The translations under genes and the position numbers were made by a program. A stretch of 64,000 nt of DNA from Ponticoccus alexandrii. Lineage in GTDB: Bacteria; Pseudomonadota; Alphaproteobacteria; Rhodobacterales; Rhodobacteraceae. The notes under the pieces are model-generated. The model was given only the letters and a program-made list of their open reading frames with translations. It was not told the origin of the DNA and ran no database searches. Positions 43,515-52,494 of the stretch are shown piece by piece (within the stretch, counting starts at the first letter, position 1; each line of letters starts with the position of its first letter). The stretch is from assembly GCF_016806125.1 (NCBI RefSeq), contig NZ_CP047166.1:1426001-1490000 (forward strand), in the 5' to 3' direction.

Positions 43515-43597
43515 GGGGCGGGGCCCGGCCCCCCCCGCCGGGGCGGGGCCCGGCCCCCCCCGCCGGGGCGGGGCCCGGCCCCCCCCCGCCGGGGCGG
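43515..43597. repeat. 25-bp GC-only tandem repeat between flp and the YhaN-like gene
   Basis: GGGGCGGGGCCCGG recurs at 43515, 43540 and 43565, with a partial copy at 43591; the rest of each unit is a C-run ending GCC. It consists solely of G and C and can fold. The flanking 43223-43836 gap has no gene I can support. Confidence 0.85.
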
Positions 43598-43836
43598 TTT
43601 TCACAAGAGCAGGCCGGGTGGTTCCCACGTCCACAGGAAGGGTCGCATCGGTCGGCCCGGTCGCGATCGGCGGCGGATTTCGGAGGGGCGCCCGCGGGGC
43701 ATCGCGCGCCTGGGCGTGGCGGAAACGGGGCAAGGGCGCAGCCGGACCGCGTCCCCGGATCGCGCCTCTGTCGCTCTGTGCGACAAGTATCGGGTGCCCT
43801 GCTACCCCACTGCGGCGGGGCGCTCAGGGCACCGCG

Positions 43837-46800
43837 TCAGAGGCTTGGCGCCCCGGTCTCGCGCAGGTCATGCACCCGCAGCGCATCGCCGCAGACCTCG
43901 CGGGCGATCTCGACGACGTGGCGGTGGTGGGTCAGGTAGATCGCCTGTCCGGTCATGCCGATCCGCGCCATCACACGGCAGGCGGCGCGGGTACGGTCCT
44001 CGTCGAAGGTCTCGAAGATGTCGTCGCAGAAGAACGGCAGGCACAGCCCCTGCTGCGCCAGCTCTTCGTAGGCGGCGGCGCGCAGCGCGAGGTACAGCTG
44101 AAAGCGCGTGCCCTTGGACATGTCGCCCACCTGTTTCGGCGTTCCGCTGGCGTCGAGCGCGCGCAGCACCTCTGTCGTGCCCTCCATCTCGGTGCGCAAC
44201 TGCCGGTAGGCGCCGTTGGTCAGCGCGGCAAAGGCGGTTTCGGTGGCCTGCATCATGCCGCTGCGGTGCCTGTCGCGGTAGCGCCGCAGCGCCTCTTCGG
44301 CCAGCCGGTGGCCCAGCGACAGGCGCAGATGGTCCAGCGCGGCATCGGTCACCTGCATGGCCTCGACCGTGGCCCGGGCCTCCAGTTCTGCCACCTCGGC
44401 GCCGCCGGTCACCGCCTTCAGCGCGGCCTCGGCCTCTGTGCGGGCGGCGATGGCTTCGCGCACCGCGTCCTCGACCCGGTCGAGGTCGGCGGCGGTCTCG
44501 GCCCGTTCGGCCTCTAGCGTGGGCAGGTCGCGGCTGGCCAGTCGCTCCCGCGCCTCGTCGAGGCCGCCGCAGGACAGGGTTTGCACGATGCGGCGCGCCA
44601 GCGTGTCGATGCGCTGGCGCAGGTCGCGCGCGCGCTCGGCCTCTTGCACCGCGCGGCGCAGGGCGTCGGGGCCACCCTGCGGCGGGCCGGGAAAGGCCTG
44701 CAACAGCGACTCGACCTGCCGGGCGGTGGCCTGCGCGCTCTGCTCGGAGCTGGCCCGTTCCTCTGCGATCTCGCCAAGGCGGCGGTCTAGAGCCGCTTGC
44801 CGGTCTTCTGCGCTGCGCGCTTCATCGAGCGCCGTCAGGGCCGCCCGAAAGCGGGCCTCGGGCTCTGTCTCATCCGCTCCGGGCAGTTCGGGCAGGGGCT
44901 GCATCGCCGCGTGAAAGCGGCGGCGGTCTTCTTCGATCCCGGCGATCTGGCGCAGCACCGGGTCCCGCATGCCAGAAAGCTCGCGCAGCCGGTGCAGCGG
45001 TTTCAGCGTTGCCAGCAGGGCCTCGGCCCGGGTGCCATCGGGCAGGGTGGCGGCAAGGCAGGCCTGCCACGCCGTCTCGGCCTCTTTCTGCGTGGCCTCG
45101 GCCCGTGCAAGGCGCCGTTCGCGGGATTCAAGGCGGCGGGCCAGATCCTCGCGGCGTTCGACGCGGCGGCGGGCGGCCTCGGCCCGGGCCTGCCATGCCT
45201 CCAGCCGCTCTTGCGCCAGTCGGGCGAGATGGCTGAAATCCGTGCTCTCGCTGCCCAGAAGCGGGCGCAGCCGGTCGGCGGCGGCGCGGGCGTCGGACAG
45301 CACATCGTCCTGCCGGTCGGCCTCGCGGTCCAGCGCGCGGCAGGCGGAGCGCGCGGCCTCGGCCCGGCGCAGCCAGTCGGCCAGAGAGGCCAAGGGCAGC
45401 GGGCGCGCCAGCCCGGCTCCGGTCTGCGTGGCGTCATAGGCAGCGGTCAGCGCCGCCACCCGCTTCTCTGCTTCGGCACGGGCGGTCGCGGTTGCGGTTT
45501 CTGCCTCGTGCGCCTCGGCCAGCGCGCTTTCGGCCTGCCGCAGCGCGGCCAGCGCGTCGGCCTTGTCCAGCCGTGCCTCCATCAGCGCATCCAGCCGCAG
45601 CATCGCCGCTTCGAAGGCGCGGGCGGTCTCGGGCGTCAGCGTGTCGCGGTGTGCCTGCCACAGCGTGTCACGCTCTTGCCGGGCGGTGCGGGTGGCGGGG
45701 TCGTCGGCCAGCCGCGACAGCCCGGCAATCTCGCGCTCCAGCGCGGTGCGGCGGGCGGTGTGGCGGGCGGTCTCTTCGGTCAGATGTGTCAGCTGGCGCC
45801 CGGCGTCCTGCCAAGCGCGGTGCTGCGCCTCTGCCTCTTCGGGAGAGATCGGCAGGTCGGGCGCGGTGTCGAAGCTCTGGCCGGGCAGGGCCAGCGCATC
45901 CAGCGCGGCGCGCGCGGTCTCTCGCGCCTGTTGAAGGCTCTTGCTGGCCATCTCTTCGGCCATGGCCAGCCGCTGGACCGGGACATCGGCAAAGACCTGC
46001 GCGATGGCATCGGGCGCCTCGTCGGGGCCGGCCTGCGCCTCGGCCAAGGCCTCGCGCAGATCCGCGACCTCTTGCGTCTCGGACTGTACCAGCGCCCGCG
46101 CCGCGCGCAGGGCCTCGCGGCGCTCTTCCAGCTGGGCGAGCGCGGCTTCGGAGGGCACGAAGGCCAGCGGATCCACCTCTGGCGCGTCGGTCAGGCTGCG
46201 GGCAAGGGTCCCCATCTCGGCCAGCAGGTCCGCCGCGGTCTGGCGGCGCTTGCCAAGGTCCGCAGCGCCGCCCGTTGCGCGATGGTAAAGCGGGTCCAGC
46301 GCCGTCAGCGGGTCCGCCAGCGCCAGCACCTCGGGCGCCAGCGGCAAGGTCGTCCGCTCCCCGGTCAGCCGCGCCGTTTCACGGTCGAGGCGCTGGATGT
46401 CGTTGTCGGCGCGCGCCGCCTCTTGCAGCAGCGCCAGCACGCCGTCGGCGGTGATCCCGGGATCGGCGGGGTGATTGGCCAGCGGTTCCAGTGCTGTTTC
46501 CAGCGCGCGAAGCTCTGCCAGCATCGGAAGGGCGGCAATCTCGGCCTCTGTCCGGGCGGCCCGCTGCAACAGCGCGCGGCGTTCGGCGGAGACCGCCTCT
46601 TCCCGCGCCTGCGCGGCGTCGCGATCCGTGCGCAGCTTGCGCAGTGCCGAGACAGAGACATCCTGCGCGCGGATCTGCGCCTCTGTCTCGCGCAGCGCCT
46701 TTTTCAGCACATGGACCCGGGTGGTCGGCGCGCCCTTGCGGTAGAGCGTATCGGCCCCGCCGCGCAGCCCGTCCAGCACCTCGGACAGGGTCTCGGCGCC

Positions 46801-47262
46801 GGCCGTGGCGGTGAACAGCAGGCGGCCGATGTCGCCCCGGGCGCGGACGATCTCTTCGCCGCCGCTTTCGATGGTCGCGTCGTCAAGGCAGAAGAGGCTG
46901 CGGTAGGTCTCTGCCGTGGTGCCGCCAAGCGCGCCCGACAGCGCCGCCTCGGGCAGGACCGCGCCGTTTTCGTCAAGCAGCTGGTTCTTGCGCGGCAGGC
47001 GGCGAAAGCAGCGGGTCTGGCCGTCGATATTCAGCCATGCGGTGACTGACAGGTTCTCGCGCTGGTGGCGAAAGCCGTAGGGCTCGCCGCGGGCATAGCC
47101 ATAGAGAAAGCGCAGCCAGGCCTCCATGGTGGTGGTCTTGCCCGCCTCGTTGGGGCCGTGGACGATGTGGAAATCCGGCGTTCCCTCGGGCTGCGGACCA
47201 AAGTCGAACTGCTTGTCGGTGAAATGCCCGAAGCGGTCGAGCGCCAGCCGTTCCAGACGCAT
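43837..47262 (-). CDS. YhaN-like (SbcC-type) AAA ATPase with coiled coils
   Basis: About 1141 residues. The N-terminal ATPase half has Walker A HGPNEAGKTTTMEA near residue 38 and starts RLERLALDRFGHF, typical of SbcC/Rad50/YhaN. Long Ala/Glu/Arg-rich heptads form two coiled-coil arms. The C-terminal half has LPFFCDDIFETFDEDRTRA (Walker B and D-loop) and the switch His in YLTHHRHVV. Start ATG at 47262 or GTG at 47265. The stop of the phosphoesterase gene overlaps it (TGATG). Together they should form an SbcCD-like nuclease involved in DNA end processing; the precise role is not known. Confidence 0.88.
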   Translation of the reverse strand: MRLERLALDRFGHFTDKQFDFGPQPEGTPDFHIVHGPNEAGKTTTMEAWLRFLYGYARGEPYGFRHQRENLSVTAWLNIDGQTRCFRRLPRKNQLLDENGAVLPEAALSGALGGTTAETYRSLFCLDDATIESGGEEIVRARGDIGRLLFTATAGAETLSEVLDGLRGGADTLYRKGAPTTRVHVLKKALRETEAQIRAQDVSVSALRKLRTDRDAAQAREEAVSAERRALLQRAARTEAEIAALPMLAELRALETALEPLANHPADPGITADGVLALLQEAARADNDIQRLDRETARLTGERTTLPLAPEVLALADPLTALDPLYHRATGGAADLGKRRQTAADLLAEMGTLARSLTDAPEVDPLAFVPSEAALAQLEERREALRAARALVQSETQEVADLREALAEAQAGPDEAPDAIAQVFADVPVQRLAMAEEMASKSLQQARETARAALDALALPGQSFDTAPDLPISPEEAEAQHRAWQDAGRQLTHLTEETARHTARRTALEREIAGLSRLADDPATRTARQERDTLWQAHRDTLTPETARAFEAAMLRLDALMEARLDKADALAALRQAESALAEAHEAETATATARAEAEKRVAALTAAYDATQTGAGLARPLPLASLADWLRRAEAARSACRALDREADRQDDVLSDARAAADRLRPLLGSESTDFSHLARLAQERLEAWQARAEAARRRVERREDLARRLESRERRLARAEATQKEAETAWQACLAATLPDGTRAEALLATLKPLHRLRELSGMRDPVLRQIAGIEEDRRRFHAAMQPLPELPGADETEPEARFRAALTALDEARSAEDRQAALDRRLGEIAEERASSEQSAQATARQVESLLQAFPGPPQGGPDALRRAVQEAERARDLRQRIDTLARRIVQTLSCGGLDEARERLASRDLPTLEAERAETAADLDRVEDAVREAIAARTEAEAALKAVTGGAEVAELEARATVEAMQVTDAALDHLRLSLGHRLAEEALRRYRDRHRSGMMQATETAFAALTNGAYRQLRTEMEGTTEVLRALDASGTPKQVGDMSKGTRFQLYLALRAAAYEELAQQGLCLPFFCDDIFETFDEDRTRAACRVMARIGMTGQAIYLTHHRHVVEIAREVCGDALRVHDLRETGAPSL

Positions 47263-48494
47263 CACTTGCCCCCGGTCTTCAGCCGCGCGGTGACGATCTC
47301 CGCGCCCTCGCGGATCAGCCGTTCGGCCAGCGCGGGGGCGGCCTCTTCGCTTGGCAGCAGGGCGCGCCGTTCCGAGGGCGGCAGCTGCGCCAGAACCTCG
47401 TCCACCTCGGCCCGCGCGGCGGCAAGAAAGCCCTCTTCGGCAAGGATCTCCTGCATCAGGGCGGCCAGTTCGCCTGCGGCGGTGGCGCTGCCGGTGGAGG
47501 CCGGTTCCGTCAGGTCGAGTTCAAGCCGGTCGATCCACAGCCGCCCGGTCTCTGCCGCCATGTCGGTCAGCGCCTCGGCCCATGTCTCTCGGTCGCGCAG
47601 CAGGGGCCAGCGCAGCGGCGTTTCCCCGGTCAGCGTCACCCGCAGGATGGCCTGATCGGCGCGCAGCCCGTCGGCCACCGTTGCAAGTCGCGCGCGCAGG
47701 GCGGCGCGCAGGTCGGTCGCGTCCTCCAGCCCGGTAACATCCACCGCGATCCGTTCGAAATCCACCACCGACAGCGGGCGTTCGGCGGTTGTGATGCGGT
47801 CTGCGTCGATCTGCAGAAGCGTCACGGATTTGGCGCCGGTCTCTCCCATGTCGCGGCCCTGCGGCATGCCGGGCATGACGATCCACGGACTTTCGGAATG
47901 CACCGTGCGCTTGTGGACGTGACCCAGCGCCCAGTAGTCGAAGCCCGCCGCCTGCAACTGCGGCACGGTGCAGGGCGCGTAGGGGTCATGGCCTGCCGCG
48001 CCGCTGAGCGAGGTATGCAGAAGGGCGATGTTGACCGCGCCCGGCACCGGGGCGGGGAACTTCGGCAAAAGACTGTCGGGCGCGTGGCGTCCACTGAAAC
48101 TGACGCCGTGGATCCACAGATCCTCGGCCAGCTGCACCTTGCCGCCGCGCCCGTCGAAGACATGGACGTTGTCCGGCAGCACGAGGTCGCCGGTAATCGG
48201 ATTCTCGGCGTCGTGGTTGCCTTTGATCAGGAAGACCCGGATGCCCGCCACCGCCAGCCGGTCGCATTGCGCGGTGACAAAGGCGGCGGTCTTGACGCTG
48301 CGGGCCTCGCCATCGAAGAGGTCGCCCGCGATCAGCAGGGCGGTGACGCCCTCCTCGATGGCAAGGTCGACCATCCGCGCCAGCGCTGTCCGCGTGGCGG
48401 TGGCGACGGCGTGCTGAAGCGCCTCGTCGCGCAGCGCCAGCGACTTCAGCGGCGAGTCGAGGTGCAGGTCGGCGGTATGCAGCAGCGTGATCAC
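47262..48494 (-). CDS. YhaO-like (SbcD-type) metallophosphoesterase
   Basis: 410 residues from GTG at 48494, where family homology begins (ITLLHTADLHLDSPL). Phosphoesterase motifs DLHLD, GDLFD, GNHD and the later GHVHK lie in order in the first 225 residues. It partners the overlapping ATPase. The start lacks a good ribosome site of its own: an AAAGGA-CCG-ATG four-codon frame ends in the TGA that overlaps this GTG, so initiation may be reinitiation. An ATG at 48662 is in frame but its added 56 residues look non-coding. Confidence 0.88.
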   Translation of the reverse strand: MITLLHTADLHLDSPLKSLALRDEALQHAVATATRTALARMVDLAIEEGVTALLIAGDLFDGEARSVKTAAFVTAQCDRLAVAGIRVFLIKGNHDAENPITGDLVLPDNVHVFDGRGGKVQLAEDLWIHGVSFSGRHAPDSLLPKFPAPVPGAVNIALLHTSLSGAAGHDPYAPCTVPQLQAAGFDYWALGHVHKRTVHSESPWIVMPGMPQGRDMGETGAKSVTLLQIDADRITTAERPLSVVDFERIAVDVTGLEDATDLRAALRARLATVADGLRADQAILRVTLTGETPLRWPLLRDRETWAEALTDMAAETGRLWIDRLELDLTEPASTGSATAAGELAALMQEILAEEGFLAAARAEVDEVLAQLPPSERRALLPSEEAAPALAERLIREGAEIVTARLKTGGK

Positions 48495-48831
48495 GGGAGG
48501 GGCATCGGTCCTTTGTCGGGCGAAGCTGCCGGGTTTTGCCGCGCGCCGCAAGGGCGATCCGCAGGGTGGGGCAGGGTCGGGTAATCCGCCTCGGGCGCGA
48601 TTCGGTTCGCGGGCGGGGTCTGGACGGTGCCGTGTGGCATTGGCGCCTGAAAGGATCGACAAGGCGGCCCGGCGGCATCCCTTCGCCTGCTGTCGAACGG
48701 CCCGCGCGGGCCTTCAGGGGCACGAATTTGTTTCCTTGTGGAAGATACTGGACAAGCCGCGCTGAACCTGTTCCCATATTTTTGCCGGTTCCGGGGCCTC
48801 TCCGAGCGTCGCGTTCCGGATCGTGCAGAGC

Positions 48832-48846
48832 GTTGCAAAAGTTGCA
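48832..48846 (+). promoter_or_regulatory. Paired GTTGCA boxes upstream of the TRAP cluster
   Basis: GTTGCA at 48832 and 48841 (9-bp spacing) followed by CGCAAC near 48862 lie in an AT-richer stretch 70-85 bp before the dctP pseudogene. This could be the operator of the aromatic-acid cluster. Otherwise 48495-48916 holds nothing I recognise. Confidence 0.3.
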
Positions 48847-48916
48847 TTATGGTGCCGGTCTCGCAACGTTATGCACAAGGGTCGCCGCGACCGGCGGTCG
48901 TCTGAGGGAGGAGAAG

Positions 48917-49303
48917 ATGACCAAGAGAAGAACGGCGCAGGGCTGCCGGGCCGGAGCGGTGCTTGCAGTTACGGGCGCAGCCCCGGCATGGGTGCAGGGC
49001 GCCTGGCCCAACGGGCGAGAGGCCGTCCGCGAAGCCCGCATCGCCAGCGAAGGCTTCGAGGGCATTCAGCCTGGCGGCAGCCCGACCGGGGATTTGGATC
49101 AGGTGCGGGGCGGCGTCGGCGATGTAAACGGCGTCGCGGCAGGGCGCGCTCCGCGCTTCGATGTCTTTGGGCTGTCGCTCATGATGCCCGACGCCCGTCA
49201 CGTTCACGGCACCCGGATCGAGATCGGAAAGGTCAGGATCGACGAAGGCCGCGCCCGGATGGGGGACGGCATCCCCACCGAGGAACACCGGGCCACCACG
49301 TAA
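48917..49303 (+). pseudogene. Decayed, internally deleted dctP (TRAP binding protein) copy
   Basis: A GGAGGAG site precedes an ATG encoding a signal-peptide-like start (MTKRRTAQ...) similar to the intact dctP at 49361 (MTTRRTFI...). A later stretch, WPNGREAVREARIASEG... to DLDQVRGGVGDV...PRFDVFGLSLMMPDAR, lines up with WADNVEEASEGRIEIER... to LMDQAVDGIADIV...EVFELPFMVEDAR of that protein. About 25 residues are missing between signal and this stretch, and most of the C-terminal half is gone. A final IDEGRARM resembles IDEARALM near the intact C terminus. It is a 128-residue remnant, so it is called a pseudogene; a shortened protein might still be made. Confidence 0.7.
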
Positions 49304-49360
49304 GAAGCCGCATGAGAACAAGCGCCCGCCTACGGGCGAGGTCATTCAGGGAGGACAACA

Positions 49361-50416
49361 ATGACCACACGCAGAACTTTCATTGCCGCCGCTGCCGCGC
49401 TGACGACCGCGCTGATCAGCAGCGCCCCGGCGATGGCGCAGGAGGTCACGCTGACCCTGCACCAGTTCCTGCCCGCGCAGGCCAGTGTGCCCAAGCAGGT
49501 GCTGGACGTCTGGGCCGACAACGTCGAAGAGGCCAGCGAGGGCCGGATCGAGATTGAGCGTTACCCCTCGATGCAGCTGGGCGGTACCCCGCCCGAGCTT
49601 ATGGATCAGGCCGTGGACGGCATTGCCGATATCGTCTGGACCGTGGTCGGCTACACGCCGGGCCGCTTCCCCTCGACCGAGGTCTTCGAACTGCCCTTCA
49701 TGGTCGAGGATGCCCGCGCGGCCTCTTACGCCTATTGGAAGATGTTCGAGGAGCACATGAAGGACGGCGAATTCGCCGACCTGCATATCGTCGGCACTTG
49801 GGTCCACGGCCCCGGCATGTTCCACACCAACAAGCCGATCACGGTGCCCTCGGATCTGGAAGGCATGAAGATCCGTGGCGGCTCTCGCCTCGTGAACGAC
49901 CTGCTGACCCGCGTCGGCGCGGAGCCGATCGGCATGCCGGTGCCTGCGGTCTCCGAGGCGCTGTCCAAGGGCGTGATCGACGGCACCACCATCCCGTGGG
50001 AGGTGACGAGCGCGCTGAAGGTGGCCGAACTGGTCGAGAACCACACCGAGTTCGACGGCCCGGCGCTGTATAACCTGACCTTCGTTCTGGCGATGAACAA
50101 GGATGTCTACGACGGGCTGCCCGAGGACCTGCAACAGGTCATCGACGACAACTCGGGGCTGGCGTTCTCGATCTTCGCCGGCGGCACGCAAGCGGATGCG
50201 GACGGACCGGCGCGGCAGATCGCGGTGGACCGGGGCAACAACATCATCACCGTCTCCGAAGAGGATGCGGCGGAATGGGATGCCCTCGTGAACCCGATCT
50301 ACGAAAGCTGGGTCGCCGATATGGACAGCAAGGGCGTCGACGGTCAGGCGCTGATCGACGAGGCCCGCGCGCTGATGTCCGAGTACGATCCCAGCATGGA
50401 CACCTACGGCAAGTGA
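49361..50416 (+). CDS. dctP: DctP-type TRAP transporter substrate-binding protein
   Basis: 351 residues with a Tat/Sec-like signal (MTTRRTFIAAAAALTTALIS, cleavage near AMAQ). The mature fold carries LMDQAVDGIADIVWTVVGYTPG and the MKIRGGSR segment whose Arg normally binds the carboxylate of the substrate. It feeds the DctQM permease downstream. The substrate is probably an aromatic or hydroxycinnamate-like acid, judged from the adjacent CoA ligase (inference). A GGGAGGA site precedes the ATG. Confidence 0.93.
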   Translation: MTTRRTFIAAAAALTTALISSAPAMAQEVTLTLHQFLPAQASVPKQVLDVWADNVEEASEGRIEIERYPSMQLGGTPPELMDQAVDGIADIVWTVVGYTPGRFPSTEVFELPFMVEDARAASYAYWKMFEEHMKDGEFADLHIVGTWVHGPGMFHTNKPITVPSDLEGMKIRGGSRLVNDLLTRVGAEPIGMPVPAVSEALSKGVIDGTTIPWEVTSALKVAELVENHTEFDGPALYNLTFVLAMNKDVYDGLPEDLQQVIDDNSGLAFSIFAGGTQADADGPARQIAVDRGNNIITVSEEDAAEWDALVNPIYESWVADMDSKGVDGQALIDEARALMSEYDPSMDTYGK

Positions 50417-50423
50417 CGCCGTG

Positions 50424-50453
50424 CTCCGGGGCGGCGCATTCGTCGCCCCGGAG
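50424..50453 (+). terminator. Attenuator hairpin between dctP and dctQ
   Basis: A 10-bp perfect stem (50424-50433 with 50444-50453), extendable inward to 13 pairs with a CATT loop, lies right after the dctP stop. It is followed by GCTTGCTTTTCC. This would favour excess binding protein over permease. Confidence 0.75.
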
Positions 50454-50495
50454 GCTTGCTTTTCCAGAGACCAAGACTTCGAGGGGAATGTCGCG

Positions 50496-51089
50496 ATGGC
50501 CGGTCTGCACCGCATCGTCCTGTGGCTTGCGCGCCTGATGGCGCTGTTGGGGGGCGCCGTCCTTCTGGTGCTGGTCGTGATGACCTGCATTTCCATCGTC
50601 GGACGGGCGCTGAATTCCCTGATGCACACGGGGGTGATGACCTCGCTGGCGCCGGGCTTTGCGACATGGGCCATCGAGGCGGGGCTGGGCGCCATTCCGG
50701 GGGACTTCGAGCTGGTCGAGGCGGGCATGGCCTTCTGCATCTTCGCCTTCCTGCCGTTCTGCACCGTGACCGGCGGCCATGCCTCGGTCGATGTCTTCAC
50801 CAACTTCCTGCCGCGCGGGGCGAACAAGGTGCTGGAGGTGCTGATCGCCACCCTCTTCGCCGCCGTGCTCGTGCTGATCGCGGTGCAGTTGAACGAGGGC
50901 ATGGCGCGCAAGGTCTCGTCCGGGCAGACGACGCTCTTGCTGCAGTTCCCGGTCTGGTGGGCCTATGCGGCCTGCCTTGTAGGCGCGGTTGCCTCTGCGG
51001 CGGTCGGGGTCTACGTCGCGGGGGGGCGCCTTTATGAATTGCTGACGGGCCGGGTCATTCTGACGAATGCCGTGGGAGCGGACCATTGA
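50496..51089 (+). CDS. dctQ: DctQ-type TRAP small permease subunit
   Basis: 197 residues with four membrane helices (about 10-33, 68-93, 108-130 and 148-172). The ATG at 50496 has GAGGGGA eight bases upstream; an earlier in-frame start lies in the hairpin. The stop overlaps the TTG start of dctM. Confidence 0.9.
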   Translation: MAGLHRIVLWLARLMALLGGAVLLVLVVMTCISIVGRALNSLMHTGVMTSLAPGFATWAIEAGLGAIPGDFELVEAGMAFCIFAFLPFCTVTGGHASVDVFTNFLPRGANKVLEVLIATLFAAVLVLIAVQLNEGMARKVSSGQTTLLLQFPVWWAYAACLVGAVASAAVGVYVAGGRLYELLTGRVILTNAVGADH

Positions 51090-52399
51090 GCAATCTCGAA
51101 ATCGGCATCTGGTCCTTTCCGGCGCTGCTTCTGCTGATCTTCCTGCGCGTGCCCATTGGCCTCGCGATGTTCTCGACCGGCTTCGCTGGCATGTGGATGG
51201 TCATGGGAAACACGCGGTTGCCGCTGGCGCAGTTGAAGGACCTCGCCTACTCGCAATTCTCCAACTACTCGCTGTCCATCGTGCCGATGTTCCTGCTGAT
51301 GGGATACTTTGCCACGCTGGGCGGCATGTCGCAGTCGTTGTTCAAGGCCGCCGAGAACTTTCTCGGGCACAGGCGGGGGGGCGTCGCCATGGCGGCCATC
51401 GGCGCCTGCGCGGGCTTTGGCGCGATCTGCGGGTCCTCGCTGGCGACCGCCGCCACCATGTCGCGCGTGTCGCTGCCCGAGTTGAAGCGCTACGGCTACG
51501 ACGGTGGTTTTTCCACCGCGACGCTGGCTGCGGGGGGCACGCTGGGCATCCTGATCCCGCCCTCCGTGGTGCTGGTGATCTATGCGATCCTGACCGAGCA
51601 GAACATCGCCAAGCTGTTCCTCGCGGCCTTCATCCCGGGCGTTCTGGCGGCCATCGGCTACATGATCGCCATCTCGATCTACGTGCGCATGAACCCCGGC
51701 AGCGCCGGTGTGCGCGCACCGGTCCCCATGGCAGAGCGGTTCCGCGCGCTGATCGATGTCTGGCCGGTGCTGCTGGTCTTCATCGCCGTTGTGGGCGGCA
51801 TCTACGGCGGCATCTTCACACCGACCGAGGGCGCGGCGGTGGGCGCGCTGGGTACGGGGATCATCGCGCTGACCTCGGGCGGGCTGACCTGGCGGACGCT
51901 GCTGGACAGCTTCACCGACACGGCGCGGTCCTCGGCGATGATCTTCTTCATCGTGCTGGGCGCGGCCTTCTATAACGCCTTCCTCGCGCGGACCCGGGTG
52001 CCGCAGGAATTGTCGTCCTGGGTGGTGGAACTGGGCATGTCGCCGCTATCGGTGCTGGCGGTGATCCTGATCATCTACCTCGTGCTGGGCTGCTTCATGG
52101 ACAGCCTGTCGATGATCCTGCTGACCATCCCGATTTTCTTCCCGGTGATCTCGGCGCTGGATTTCGGCCTGTCGCCCGAGCACGTGGCGATCTGGTTCGG
52201 CATCCTCGTCCTGATCGTGGTGGAGGTCGGGTTGATCACGCCGCCGGTGGGGATGAACCTCTTCGTGATCAACGCGATGTCGCCGGAGACGCCGATGGTC
52301 CAGACCTACCGGGCGGTGCTGTACTACGTGGCCTCGGACCTCGTGCGGGTGGTCATCCTTGTGGCCTTCCCGTCGATCACGTTGTTCCTGTTGCCGTAA
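51086..52399 (+). CDS. dctM: DctM-type TRAP large permease subunit
   Basis: 437 residues from a TTG start overlapping the dctQ stop (TTGA), so the two are coupled. About twelve hydrophobic helices are visible. DctM signatures GFGAICGSSLATAATM, GTLGILIPPSVVL and GLITPPVGMNLFV are present. It is the ion-coupled channel for the acid bound by DctP. Confidence 0.94.
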   Translation: MSNLEIGIWSFPALLLLIFLRVPIGLAMFSTGFAGMWMVMGNTRLPLAQLKDLAYSQFSNYSLSIVPMFLLMGYFATLGGMSQSLFKAAENFLGHRRGGVAMAAIGACAGFGAICGSSLATAATMSRVSLPELKRYGYDGGFSTATLAAGGTLGILIPPSVVLVIYAILTEQNIAKLFLAAFIPGVLAAIGYMIAISIYVRMNPGSAGVRAPVPMAERFRALIDVWPVLLVFIAVVGGIYGGIFTPTEGAAVGALGTGIIALTSGGLTWRTLLDSFTDTARSSAMIFFIVLGAAFYNAFLARTRVPQELSSWVVELGMSPLSVLAVILIIYLVLGCFMDSLSMILLTIPIFFPVISALDFGLSPEHVAIWFGILVLIVVEVGLITPPVGMNLFVINAMSPETPMVQTYRAVLYYVASDLVRVVILVAFPSITLFLLP

Positions 52400-52405
52400 C
52401 GGGGA

Positions 52406-52422
52406 AGGGGGCTTTGCCCCCT
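52406..52422 (+). terminator. Hairpin after dctM
   Basis: A-GGGGGC-TTT-GCCCCC-T gives a 7-bp stem with a three-base loop six bases after the dctM stop. No U-run follows; it leads into the dispersed element at 52446. Confidence 0.55.
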
Positions 52423-52445
52423 CGGCGCGCCGCGCCTCACCCCCA

Positions 52446-52468
52446 GAGTATTTTGACAGAGAAGAAGC
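52446..52468 (+). repeat. Dispersed intergenic element (GAGTATTTTGACAGAG-type)
   Basis: GAGTATTTTGACAGAGAAGA occurs in the dctM-SDR gap just after a GC hairpin. A close relative lies on the minus strand at 24587-24610. Short elements of this look are common between genes in Rhodobacteraceae genomes (general knowledge). Confidence 0.6.
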
Positions 52469-52494
52469 CCCGGGTTCGGGGAAGGGAGGAAGCG

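Noticed and set aside
44797-47049. 750-residue plus-strand frame opposite the YhaN-like gene
   Set aside because: The minus strand shows Walker A and B and coiled coils; the plus frame has no domain.
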